Shown here: piece after piece, positions 28,536-36,485 of the stretch
Layout: every line of letters begins with the position of its first letter
Numbering within the stretch: position 1 is the stretch's first letter
NCBI RefSeq assembly: GCF_014174275.1
Contig: NZ_JABEQK010000004.1
Span: 186,001-250,000, forward strand
Direction: 5' to 3'
Source of the DNA: Gluconacetobacter takamatsuzukensis
Lineage (GTDB): Bacteria > Pseudomonadota > Alphaproteobacteria > Acetobacterales > Acetobacteraceae
Length of the DNA: 64,000 nt
Translations under genes and position numbers: made by a program
The notes under the pieces: model-generated
Seen by the model: only the letters and a program-made list of their open reading frames with translations
Told to the model about the DNA's origin: nothing
The model's database searches: none

Positions 28536-30358
28536 TGTGCGGCATAGTCGGCGTCGTCGGCGGCAGGGATGCCACACCGATCATCTTCGACGCCCTGCGG
28601 CGGCTGGAATATCGCGGATACGATTCCGCCGGCATCGCGACGCTGGTGGACGGGCGGATCGAGCGGCGTCGGGCGGCGGGCAAGCTGGACAATCTGGCTG
28701 CCGTGCTGGCGCGCGCGCCGCTGGCGGGGGTGACGGGCATCGGCCATACGCGCTGGGCCACCCATGGCGCGCCGACCGAGAACAACGCCCATCCGCACGG
28801 CACGCCCCGCGTGTCGGTGGTGCATAACGGCATCATCGAGAATTTCGAGACCCTGCGGCGGGAGCTGGAGCAGGCCGGGCACGTCTTCGTGACCGAGACC
28901 GACAGCGAGACCGTGGCGCAACTGGTCGATTTCCATCTGGCGCGCGGCCTGTCGCCGCGCGAGGCGGCGTTTGCGACGCTGCGCCGGCTGGAAGGGGCCT
29001 ATGCGCTGGCGATGATCTTTGCCGGGCACGACAACCTGCTGATCGGCGCGCGGCATGGGGCGCCGCTGGTGGTGGGGTATGGCGAGAACGAGATGTTCCT
29101 CGGGTCCGACAGCCTTGCCCTTGCGCCGCTGACGCGCCGCATCGCCTATCTGGACGATGGCGACTGGGTGATGGTGACGCCGGACGGCGCGGAATTCTTC
29201 GACGCGTCGGGCGAGCGGGTGGAGCGCGCGGTGCGCACCACCGCGCTGATCGCCGGTTCGGTCGGCAAGGACGGCTATCGGCATTTCATGGACAAGGAGT
29301 TGCACGAGCACCCGGTGGTGATCGGGCAGACGCTCCAGCGGCTGATCGACCCCGCGACCCGGCGGGTCATGCTGCCGGACCTGCCGTTCGACCTGGCCGG
29401 GCTGCCGCGCGCGGCGATCACGGCGTGCGGGTCGGCCTTCTATGCCGGGCTGATCGGCCGTTACTGGCTGGAGGGCATGGCGGGGCTGCCGGTCGATATC
29501 GATGTGGCCAGCGAACTGCGCTACCGCGATCCGCCGCTGACGCCCGGCGGGCTGGGCCTGCTGATCTCGCAGTCCGGCGAGACGGCGGACACGCTGGCGG
29601 CGCTGCGCGGGATGCGGGCGCGGGGGCAGCATATCCTGTCGGTACTGAACGTGGAACAGAGCACGATGGCGCGCGAGAGCGACGTCGTGCTGGGGACCGT
29701 GGCCGGGCCCGAGATCTCGGTGGCCAGCACCAAGGCCTTTACCGCGCAGCTTTCGGTGCTGGCGTGCCTGACGATCGCGATCGGGCGGGCGCGGGGCACG
29801 CTGACGGCGGCGCAGGAGCAGGATCTGGTGGCCGAACTGCTGGACCTGCCCAGCCGTGCGAACGAGGTCTTCGACCAGGCGCCCGCGATCCGCGAGATGG
29901 CGGCGGTCGTCGCCGAGGCGCGCGACGTGCTGTATCTGGGGCGCGGATCGTCCTTTCCGGTGGCCATGGAGGGGGCGCTGAAGCTGAAGGAGGTCTCGTA
30001 TATCCATGCCGAGGCCTATGCGGCGGGCGAGATGAAGCATGGGCCGATCTCGCTGATCGACAGCACGGTGCCGATCGTGGCCACGCTGCCTTCGGGCCGG
30101 CTGTTCGAGAAGACGCTCTCCAACCTCCAGGAAGCGCGGGCGCGGGGCGGGCGGCTGCTGGTCTTTACCGATACCGAGGGGGAAGCGCGCCTGCGCGGGC
30201 TGGCCGAAATCGTGGTCGCTCTGCCCACGGTGAGCGAATTCACCGCCCCGGTGATCCAGACGATTCCGGTGCAGATGCTGGCCTATGAGGTCGCGCTGCT
30301 GAAGGGGACGGATGTGGACCAGCCGCGCAACCTGGCCAAGTCGGTAACGGTGGAGTAG
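28535..30358 (+). CDS. glmS: Glucosamine-6-phosphate synthase (glutamine-hydrolysing)
   Basis: Converts fructose-6-phosphate and glutamine to glucosamine-6-phosphate, the first step feeding GlmU. The start is fixed by mechanism: Cys must be residue 2 as the N-terminal nucleophile, and this ATG gives MCGIVG. A GTG one codon earlier would give an extra residue in front. The glutaminase domain (about 1-220) has RWATHG and the HNG motif. Two SIS sugar-isomerase domains follow (SQSGETADTLAALR and a second near GRGSSFPVAMEGALKLKE). The C-terminus ends DQPRNLAKSVTVE as in the family. No glmS ribozyme is expected or seen. Confidence 0.97.
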   Translation: MCGIVGVVGGRDATPIIFDALRRLEYRGYDSAGIATLVDGRIERRRAAGKLDNLAAVLARAPLAGVTGIGHTRWATHGAPTENNAHPHGTPRVSVVHNGIIENFETLRRELEQAGHVFVTETDSETVAQLVDFHLARGLSPREAAFATLRRLEGAYALAMIFAGHDNLLIGARHGAPLVVGYGENEMFLGSDSLALAPLTRRIAYLDDGDWVMVTPDGAEFFDASGERVERAVRTTALIAGSVGKDGYRHFMDKELHEHPVVIGQTLQRLIDPATRRVMLPDLPFDLAGLPRAAITACGSAFYAGLIGRYWLEGMAGLPVDIDVASELRYRDPPLTPGGLGLLISQSGETADTLAALRGMRARGQHILSVLNVEQSTMARESDVVLGTVAGPEISVASTKAFTAQLSVLACLTIAIGRARGTLTAAQEQDLVAELLDLPSRANEVFDQAPAIREMAAVVAEARDVLYLGRGSSFPVAMEGALKLKEVSYIHAEAYAAGEMKHGPISLIDSTVPIVATLPSGRLFEKTLSNLQEARARGGRLLVFTDTEGEARLRGLAEIVVALPTVSEFTAPVIQTIPVQMLAYEVALLKGTDVDQPRNLAKSVTVE

Positions 30359-30442
30359 CCGGGCGCCCACGGGCGGTCTGGCCTGGCCTGTCGCCCCGGG
30401 CTGTTGTCTTCGTCGGCTGGAGGAAACATCCTCGCACCGCGA

Positions 30443-30464
30443 ACCGCCGGGCCGGCCCGGCGGT
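30443..30464. promoter_or_regulatory. 22-bp perfect palindrome in the thiO leader
   Basis: ACCGCCGGGCC followed by its exact reverse complement GGCCCGGCGGT, directly before the GGGAAGGGAG ribosome-binding site and 18 bases before the thiO ATG. It could be an operator or an mRNA hairpin. I find no TPP riboswitch in this gap. Confidence 0.4.
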
Positions 30465-30482
30465 GGGAAGGGAGCGATATCC

Positions 30483-31493
30483 ATGACGAAGGTGGAATCC
30501 GGCGCGCGGCCGCGGGTACTGGTGCGCGGGGCCGGGGTGGCGGGGCTGACCAGCGCGGTGACGCTGGCCGAACGCGGCGCCGACGTGGTGCTGGCCGAGA
30601 TCGGCGGGCGGGAAGGGTCCGGGGCGTCATGGATGGCGGGCGGCATGCTCGCGCCGTGGTGCGAGGCCGAATCCGCGCCGCCGGAGGTCACGCGCGATTC
30701 GCTCGAATCGGTCGATTGGTGGGCGGCCCATGTGCCCGACGTGGCGCGCAACGGTACGCTGGTTCTGGCACCGCCGCGCGATGTTGCGGATATCGCGCGG
30801 TTTGCCCGGCGGACCAGCCATTTCCAGACCGTGGACGGTGCCGCGATCGCAGCACTGGAGCCCGATCTGGAAGGGCGGTTCGACAAGGGGCTGTTCTTTC
30901 CCGAGGAGGGGCATCTCGACCCGCGCAAGGCCCTGGCGGCGTTGCGGGCCCGGCTGGTGGCGCTGGGGGGGAGGATCAGCGTCAATGCGCCGGCCGACAG
31001 CATGCCCGACGACCCGTGGCATGGCGCGCGGCCCGACTGGGTGGTGGACTGCACCGGGATTTCGGCCGAAAACCGGCTGACCGGATTGCGCGGGGTGCGG
31101 GGCGAGATGGTGCTGCTGCGCTGCCAGGACGTGACGCTGAGCCGCCCGGTCCGCATGCTGCATCCGCGCATCCCGGTTTACATCGTGCCCCGGGCGGACC
31201 ATCTGTTCATGGTGGGGGCCACGATGGTGGAGAGCGAGAGCCTTGCCAGCATGACCTTGCGCTCGATGGTGGAGTTGCTGACTGCCGCCTATGTGCTGCA
31301 TCCGGCCTTCGGGGAGGCCGAAATCGTCGAGACCGGGGTCGGCGTGCGGCCTGCCTATCCGGACAATGTGCCGGCCGTGACCGTCCACGGGCATACGGTC
31401 TATGTGAACGGGATGTATCGCCACGGTTTCCTGCTGTCGCCCTCGCGGGCGCGGCGGGTGGGCGACATCGTGTTCGGCGGCTCTGCCGCCTGA
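30483..31493 (+). CDS. thiO: ThiO-type FAD-dependent glycine/amino-acid oxidase
   Basis: DAAO-family flavoenzyme likely to oxidise glycine to iminoglycine for thiazole synthesis. The N-terminal Rossmann fold is VLVRGAGVAGLTSAVTLAERGADVVLAE with an ending acidic residue. A C-terminal segment GVGVRPAYPDNVP and HGFLLSPS match ThiO/DAAO. GGGAAGGGAGCGATATCC precedes the ATG. It begins a four-gene run thiO-thiS-thiG-thiE, and this context is the main reason for calling ThiO rather than a general D-amino acid oxidase. 336 residues. Confidence 0.88.
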   Translation: MTKVESGARPRVLVRGAGVAGLTSAVTLAERGADVVLAEIGGREGSGASWMAGGMLAPWCEAESAPPEVTRDSLESVDWWAAHVPDVARNGTLVLAPPRDVADIARFARRTSHFQTVDGAAIAALEPDLEGRFDKGLFFPEEGHLDPRKALAALRARLVALGGRISVNAPADSMPDDPWHGARPDWVVDCTGISAENRLTGLRGVRGEMVLLRCQDVTLSRPVRMLHPRIPVYIVPRADHLFMVGATMVESESLASMTLRSMVELLTAAYVLHPAFGEAEIVETGVGVRPAYPDNVPAVTVHGHTVYVNGMYRHGFLLSPSRARRVGDIVFGGSAA

Positions 31494-31531
31494 CGCCCCG
31501 CCGGGCGCCGTGCGGGGCAGGGAGGAATGAC

Positions 31532-31729
31532 GTGAGGATACTGGTGAACGAGGAGCCGCGCGAGATCGCGACGGCGACCCTGGCCGGCCTGCTGGACGAA
31601 CTGGGCTATGGCGACGCCAGGGTGGCGACGGCGGTGGACGGGGCGTTCGTGCCCGCATCGCGTCGCGCTTCATGGACGCTGGACGAGGGTGCGCGGATCG
31701 AGATCCTCGCGCCCATGCAGGGGGGATAG
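31532..31729 (+). CDS. thiS: ThiS sulfur carrier protein
   Basis: Ubiquitin-like sulfur carrier whose C-terminal Gly-Gly is thiocarboxylated and donates sulfur to ThiG. The 65 residues begin [11 protein letters not shown] and end in PMQGG, with the diagnostic terminal GG. It starts at GTG, chosen because GGGAGGA lies just upstream and the nearby ATG is out of frame and stops at once. It is separated by four bases from thiG. Easily missed by length-filtered gene calling. Confidence 0.93.
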   Translation: MRILVNEEPREIATATLAGLLDELGYGDARVATAVDGAFVPASRRASWTLDEGARIEILAPMQGG

Positions 31730-31733
31730 GCCC

Positions 31734-32504
31734 ATGCTGTTCTATGGTACCGAACTGTCGTCGCGCCTGATGCTGGGCACGGCGCAATATCCGTCGCCCG
31801 AGATCCTGGCCGACTCGGTGCGGGCGGCGCAGGCCGGGGTGGTGACGGTGTCGCTGCGGCGCGAATCGGTCGGCAGCCGTGCCGGGCAGGCGTTCTGGTC
31901 GCTGATTCGCGACCTCGGCGTGCCCGTGCTGCCCAACACCGCCGGCTGCCACACGGTGAAGGAGGCGGTGACGACCGCCCACATGGCGCGCGAGGTGTTC
32001 GAGACCGACTGGATCAAGCTGGAGGTCATCGGCGAATCGGACACGCTGCAACCCGACATGTTCGCGTTGGTCGAGGCGGCCCGGATCCTGAGCGAGGACG
32101 GGTTCAACGTCTTTCCCTACATGACCGAGGACCTGGTGGGCGCCGAGCGCCTGTTGCGGGCGGGCTGCAGGGTGCTGATGCCCTGGGGGGCGCCGATCGG
32201 ATCGGGCAAGGGGCTGAACAACGTGTTCGGCCTGCGCGCGCTGCGGGCGCATTTTCCCGATGTGCCGCTGGTGGTGGATGCGGGGATCGGCCTGCCGTCG
32301 CACGCGGCACAGGCGATGGAGCTGGGCTATGACGCCGTGCTGATCAATACCGCCGTGGCGCAGGCGGGCGATCCGGCGCGAATGGCGGCGGCGTTTCGGC
32401 TGGCGGTCGAGGCCGGGCTGATCGCCCGCACGGCCGACCCGATGGAGCAGCGCGACATGGCAGCACCCTCCACCCCCGTCCTTGGCCAAGCGGTGCTGGC
32501 ATGA
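31734..32504 (+). CDS. thiG: Thiazole synthase ThiG
   Basis: Forms the thiazole phosphate of thiamine from DXP, iminoglycine (from ThiO) and ThiS thiocarboxylate. The TIM-barrel protein of 256 residues has [14 protein letters not shown], the Schiff-base Lys in WIKLEVIGE, and the phosphate-binding PWGAPIGSG and [10 protein letters not shown] segments. The ATG follows GGGGGATAGGCCC. The stop overlaps thiE (ATGA). Confidence 0.96.
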   Translation: MLFYGTELSSRLMLGTAQYPSPEILADSVRAAQAGVVTVSLRRESVGSRAGQAFWSLIRDLGVPVLPNTAGCHTVKEAVTTAHMAREVFETDWIKLEVIGESDTLQPDMFALVEAARILSEDGFNVFPYMTEDLVGAERLLRAGCRVLMPWGAPIGSGKGLNNVFGLRALRAHFPDVPLVVDAGIGLPSHAAQAMELGYDAVLINTAVAQAGDPARMAAAFRLAVEAGLIARTADPMEQRDMAAPSTPVLGQAVLA

Positions 32505-33133
32505 GCCTGCCCTCGCGGATCTATCCGGTCGTCGACCGGGCGGCGTGGATCGACCGGCTGGGCGGGGCGGGGGCGCGGCTGATCCAGCTGCGCGTCAAGG
32601 ACCTGGAGGGCGCGGCCCTACTGGCGGAAATCCGCGCCGCGCGTGCCCACGCCGCGCGGCATGGCGTGTGTCTGGTGCTGAACGATTACTGGCGGCTGGC
32701 GCTGGATGAGGGGATCGATTTCATCCATCTGGGCCAGGAGGATCTGGACGAGGCCGACCTGCCGGCGATCCGGGCCGGGGGGCTGAAGCTGGGCGTGAGC
32801 ACCCATTCCACGGGCGAGCTGGACCGGGCGCTTTCGGTCGGCCCGGATTATGTCGCCCTTGGGCCGGTCTGGCCGACGAAGCTGAAGCAGATGCCCTGGG
32901 GGCCGCAGGGCGTCGAACGGCTGGCGGAGTGGAAGCGGCTGGTGGGCGCGGTGCCGCTGGTGGCCATCGGCGGGATTACGCTGGCGCGGGCCGCGTCGTG
33001 CATTGCGGCGGGGGCGGATTGCGTTTCGGCGGTGTCGGACTTTATCGGCCAGCCGGACCCCGAGGCCCAGGTCCGGGCGTGGCTGGCGGCCACGGCCGAG
33101 GGGGCCGTGTTTCAGCATGGCAGCATAACGTGA
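32501..33133 (+). CDS. thiE: Thiamine-phosphate synthase ThiE
   Basis: Couples the thiazole phosphate with HMP-PP to make thiamine monophosphate. TIM-barrel protein of 210 residues with [30 protein letters not shown] and a terminal AIGGI phosphate loop. The Asp/Asn of the usual LINDR motif appears as LNDYW. ATGA overlap with thiG shows coupling. The HMP branch (thiC, thiD) and adenylation of ThiS (thiF) are not in the window. Confidence 0.92.
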   Translation: MSLPSRIYPVVDRAAWIDRLGGAGARLIQLRVKDLEGAALLAEIRAARAHAARHGVCLVLNDYWRLALDEGIDFIHLGQEDLDEADLPAIRAGGLKLGVSTHSTGELDRALSVGPDYVALGPVWPTKLKQMPWGPQGVERLAEWKRLVGAVPLVAIGGITLARAASCIAAGADCVSAVSDFIGQPDPEAQVRAWLAATAEGAVFQHGSIT

Positions 33134-33294
33134 CCGGCCGGGGCCGTTGCCGCTAATCATCCGGTATGCTTTTTCGGGGCAGGTGCGCGGGCGAAGGTAC
33201 GGTGCCGTGTCGAGCGGCCCCGGGCCATCGGAATGTCATACTTTCATGCCACGATGGACAGGCTGGGCGTGAGGCGACAGGGAGGTGTTGACGG

Positions 33295-35916
33295 ATGGCG
33301 GTGACGGGTCTGGCTGCGGTTCTTCTGGCGATCGCCGCGCTTCTGGTGGTCGTCAGCGCGGTACAGCCGGTCGCCCGACGCCTGGAGATCTCGGAGACGG
33401 TGCTGCTGGCGCTGGCGGGAATCGTGCTGGGCGGCAGCGCCGACCTGGTGCTGCGCTCGTCCTATACCGAACTGTTCAACGGTGCCGCCGAGACGCTGCT
33501 AGATTTTCCGCTGAACAGCGAGGCGTTTCTGCTGATCTTCCTGCCCGCTTTGGTGTTCCAGGGCGCGCTGGCCATCGATGTCCGCCGTCTGGCGCATGAG
33601 ACGGCGACCGTGCTGCTGCTGGCGGTGGTGGCGGTGGTGGTGTCGACCGCGACCATCGGGCTGGCGCTGTTTCCCTTCGCCGGGCTGCCGCTTTCGGTCT
33701 GCCTGCTGCTGGGGGCGATCGTGGCGACCACCGATCCATCGGCGGTGGCGGGGATTTTCCGCGATATCGGGGCCAGCAGCCGGCTGACCCGGCTGGTCGA
33801 GGGCGAGGCGCTGCTGAACGACGCGGCGGCGATCTCGATCTTCTCGCTGCTGCTGGCGGCCGTGACGTCGCATCACCGGATCGCGCCGGGCAGCGCGCTG
33901 CTGGAATTCCTGGTCTCGTTCATCGGCGCCATCGTCATGGGCGTGCTGTTCGGGCGGCTGACGCTGCTGATGATCACCACCATCGGCGCGGCGCCGGCGG
34001 CGGAGATCACGCTGACGGTGGCGCTGCCCTATATCGTCTATATCCTCTGCGACGAATTCCTGGGCTTTTCGGGCGTCGTGGCCGCCGCGTCGGCGGGGCT
34101 GACCATGTCGGTCTATGGGCCCTCGACCTTTCGGCCGCAGACCTGGCGGTTTCTCAATGAACTCTGGCAGCAGCTGGTATTCTGGGCCGGGTCGCTGGTG
34201 TTCGTGCTGGCGTCTATGCTGGTGCCGCGGCTGCTGGTGGGCATGACGCGCTGGGACTGCGTGCTGATCCTGCTGGCGACGGGGGCCGGGCTGCTGGCGC
34301 GCGGGGCCGTGGTGTTCGGCCTGCTGCCACTGCTGGCGGCCACGCGCCTGTCGCCGCCGGTGCCCACGCCCTTCAAGGTGACGATGGTCTGGGGCGGGCT
34401 GCGCGGGGCGATCACGCTGGCGCTGGCGCTGGCCGTGACCGAGAACCGGCATGTCTCGACCCCCGTCGCGCATTTCATCGGGATCATCGCCACCGGGTTC
34501 GTGCTGATCACGCTGTTCGTCAACGGGACCACGCTGCGCTATCTGGTCCTGTTCCTGAAGCTGGACCAGCTTTCGCCCATCGACCAGGCGCTGCGCCACC
34601 AGGTGCTGGGGATCGGCCTGGGGGAGGTGCGGGACCGCACCAGCGAGGTGGCCGAGGAGCTGGGCTTCTCCCGCGCCGTGTCCGACACCGTCATCAGCCA
34701 GCTTGGCCGGCAGGTGGAGGAGGAAGAGCAGGCCAATACATTCGATACCGCGCTGGGCGACCGGCAGAGGGTGACGCTGGCGCTGATCGTGATTGCCAAC
34801 CGCGAGCGTTCGATCCTGCTGGACCTGTTCCGTATCCAGGGGCTGTCGCGCCCGGTGATGGAGACGCTGCTGCGCTCGGCCGAGGCGATGGTCGACGGGG
34901 CCCGGCTGGAAGGGCGCTTCGGCTATGTCCGGGCGCTGCGCCGGCGGCTGCGGCCGTCGCTGCGGTTCCGGATCGCGCAGGCGATCCATCATCGCTTCCA
35001 TTTCGACCAGCCGCTGATGTCGTGCATGAGCGAGCGGTTCGAGATGCTGATGATCAGTTATTTCGTCTCGCTGTCGCTGATCCGATTCATGCGTACCCGC
35101 ATGGAGCCGACGCTGGGCAGCCGCATCGGCGAGATCGTCGGCGAGGTGCTGGAGCGGCAGCGCAAGCTGCTGAACGAGGCGTTGCAGACGCTGCGGCTGC
35201 ATTACCAGGGCTATTCGGAGGCGCTGGAGATGCGCCTGCTGCAACAGGTCTCGCTGCGGCTGGAGGGCGAGGAATATGATTCGCTGTTGTCCGAATCGCT
35301 GATCAGCGACGAGCTGCATCGCGAGCTGCATCGGGATGTCGAACGGCGGCGGGGGCATCTGGGCGCGCCCCTGACCTTCAATATCAAGGCCGGGATCGAG
35401 GCCAGGATGCGGGCGCTGCCGGTGTTCCGGGGCCTGTCGGACGAGGTGCTGCATACGCTCGCGCCGCAATTGTCGATCCATTTTACCTCGCCGGGCGAGC
35501 GGCTGTACCGGCGCGGGCGGCGGGTGCGCACCGTCTATTTCATCAGCGCGGGGCTGGCCGAGACCCATTTCCCCGAGCATGACGTGCGGTTCGGGGCCGG
35601 GGATGTGATCGGCGCGGACGATGCGCTGTCGCGCATGCCGGCGCGGGCGGTCACGCGGTCGTTGCAGTTCGGGCAGTTCCTGAGCATGAGCACGCGCCGT
35701 TTCCGCCGGCTGGTGGCCGAGTATCCGGACATCCTGGCCAATCTCGATGAGCTGACGCGGGCGCGGCATACGACCGAACGGTCGGGGGTGACGCTGCTGG
35801 CGGGCGACAGCGCGGTGCTGACGCCCTCGGACGATGCGATCGCGCTGGCGACGGCCGACCTGTCGGATGCGCTGCCTGCATCGGCCGACGAGCCGGGGCA
35901 TCGGCCGCCGCCCTGA
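33295..35916 (+). CDS. CPA1-family Na+/H+ antiporter with cyclic-nucleotide-binding-like C-terminus
   Basis: Large 873-residue membrane protein. The first 420 residues form the antiporter: about 12 hydrophobic segments, with ATTDPSAVAGIF and EGEALLNDAAAI matching the TDP and ND ion-binding motifs of CPA1 exchangers. A long cytoplasmic helical region follows (about 430-690). The end (about 700-820) resembles a cNMP-binding/CAP-like fold: FRGLSDEVLHTLAPQLS, then GERLYRRGRRVRTVYFISAGLAE. The architecture recalls plant SOS1. GGGAGGTG precedes the ATG. Likely role is pH or Na+ homeostasis, perhaps gated by a ligand. Whether it binds a nucleotide is unknown. Confidence 0.88.
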   Translation: MAVTGLAAVLLAIAALLVVVSAVQPVARRLEISETVLLALAGIVLGGSADLVLRSSYTELFNGAAETLLDFPLNSEAFLLIFLPALVFQGALAIDVRRLAHETATVLLLAVVAVVVSTATIGLALFPFAGLPLSVCLLLGAIVATTDPSAVAGIFRDIGASSRLTRLVEGEALLNDAAAISIFSLLLAAVTSHHRIAPGSALLEFLVSFIGAIVMGVLFGRLTLLMITTIGAAPAAEITLTVALPYIVYILCDEFLGFSGVVAAASAGLTMSVYGPSTFRPQTWRFLNELWQQLVFWAGSLVFVLASMLVPRLLVGMTRWDCVLILLATGAGLLARGAVVFGLLPLLAATRLSPPVPTPFKVTMVWGGLRGAITLALALAVTENRHVSTPVAHFIGIIATGFVLITLFVNGTTLRYLVLFLKLDQLSPIDQALRHQVLGIGLGEVRDRTSEVAEELGFSRAVSDTVISQLGRQVEEEEQANTFDTALGDRQRVTLALIVIANRERSILLDLFRIQGLSRPVMETLLRSAEAMVDGARLEGRFGYVRALRRRLRPSLRFRIAQAIHHRFHFDQPLMSCMSERFEMLMISYFVSLSLIRFMRTRMEPTLGSRIGEIVGEVLERQRKLLNEALQTLRLHYQGYSEALEMRLLQQVSLRLEGEEYDSLLSESLISDELHRELHRDVERRRGHLGAPLTFNIKAGIEARMRALPVFRGLSDEVLHTLAPQLSIHFTSPGERLYRRGRRVRTVYFISAGLAETHFPEHDVRFGAGDVIGADDALSRMPARAVTRSLQFGQFLSMSTRRFRRLVAEYPDILANLDELTRARHTTERSGVTLLAGDSAVLTPSDDAIALATADLSDALPASADEPGHRPPP

Positions 35917-36029
35917 CGACAGGGGTGGCCATCGGGCGTGGTCGGTTCGATACTGTTCGGATATCGGTACGGCGGGCCGGCGGGTGATCGCCGGTCCGCG
36001 ACCCGGTTTGTCTGGTCCGGAGGATTTGT

Positions 36030-36485
36030 ATGCTGACATTGCAGGTAAACGGCGCGGCGCATCAGGTGGATGTTCCCGATGACATGCCGCTGCTGTGGGT
36101 CCTGCGGGATGTCATGGGGCTTCCGGGCACGAAATTCGGCTGCGGCATCGGCCAATGCGGGGCGTGCACGGTGCATGTCGACGGCAAGGCGGTGCGGGCC
36201 TGTTCGCTGCCGGTCTCGCTGGTGGGCAACCGGCCCGTAACCACCATCGAGGGGCTGGCCGACGACCAGGTGGCGGCGGCGGTGACGAAGGCGTGGCTGG
36301 ATATCGACGTGGTGCAGTGCGGCTATTGCCAGCCTGGCCAGATCATGGCGGCCGTGGCCCTGCTGAAGGGCAACCTGCATCCTTCGGATGACGAGATCGA
36401 CCAGGCGATGTCGGGCAATATCTGCCGCTGCGGGACCTATCGCCGGATCCGCGCGGCCATCCGTAACGTGGCTGGAGTGGTCTGA
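36030..36485 (+). CDS. 2Fe-2S subunit of molybdopterin aldehyde dehydrogenase complex (IorA/AldF-like)
   Basis: Small iron-sulfur subunit of the xanthine-oxidase family that carries electrons from the molybdopterin to the cytochrome. The 151 residues hold two [2Fe-2S] sets: Cys38, 43, 46, 58 in a plant-ferredoxin-type fold, and Cys97, 100, 132, 134 in the helical domain (CGYCQPGQ and ICRCGTY). All eight ligands are present. There is no signal peptide, which fits hitch-hiker export with a TAT-carrying partner. The stop overlaps the next gene by one base. Together with the next two genes it matches acetic-acid-bacterial aldehyde dehydrogenase; isoquinoline oxidoreductase is the other family choice. 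Confidence 0.9.
   Translation: MLTLQVNGAAHQVDVPDDMPLLWVLRDVMGLPGTKFGCGIGQCGACTVHVDGKAVRACSLPVSLVGNRPVTTIEGLADDQVAAAVTKAWLDIDVVQCGYCQPGQIMAAVALLKGNLHPSDDEIDQAMSGNICRCGTYRRIRAAIRNVAGVV

Noticed and set aside
30359-30482. TPP riboswitch before the thi operon
   Set aside because: The conserved CTGAGA and ACCTGATC-type blocks and the closing AGGGA helix are absent.
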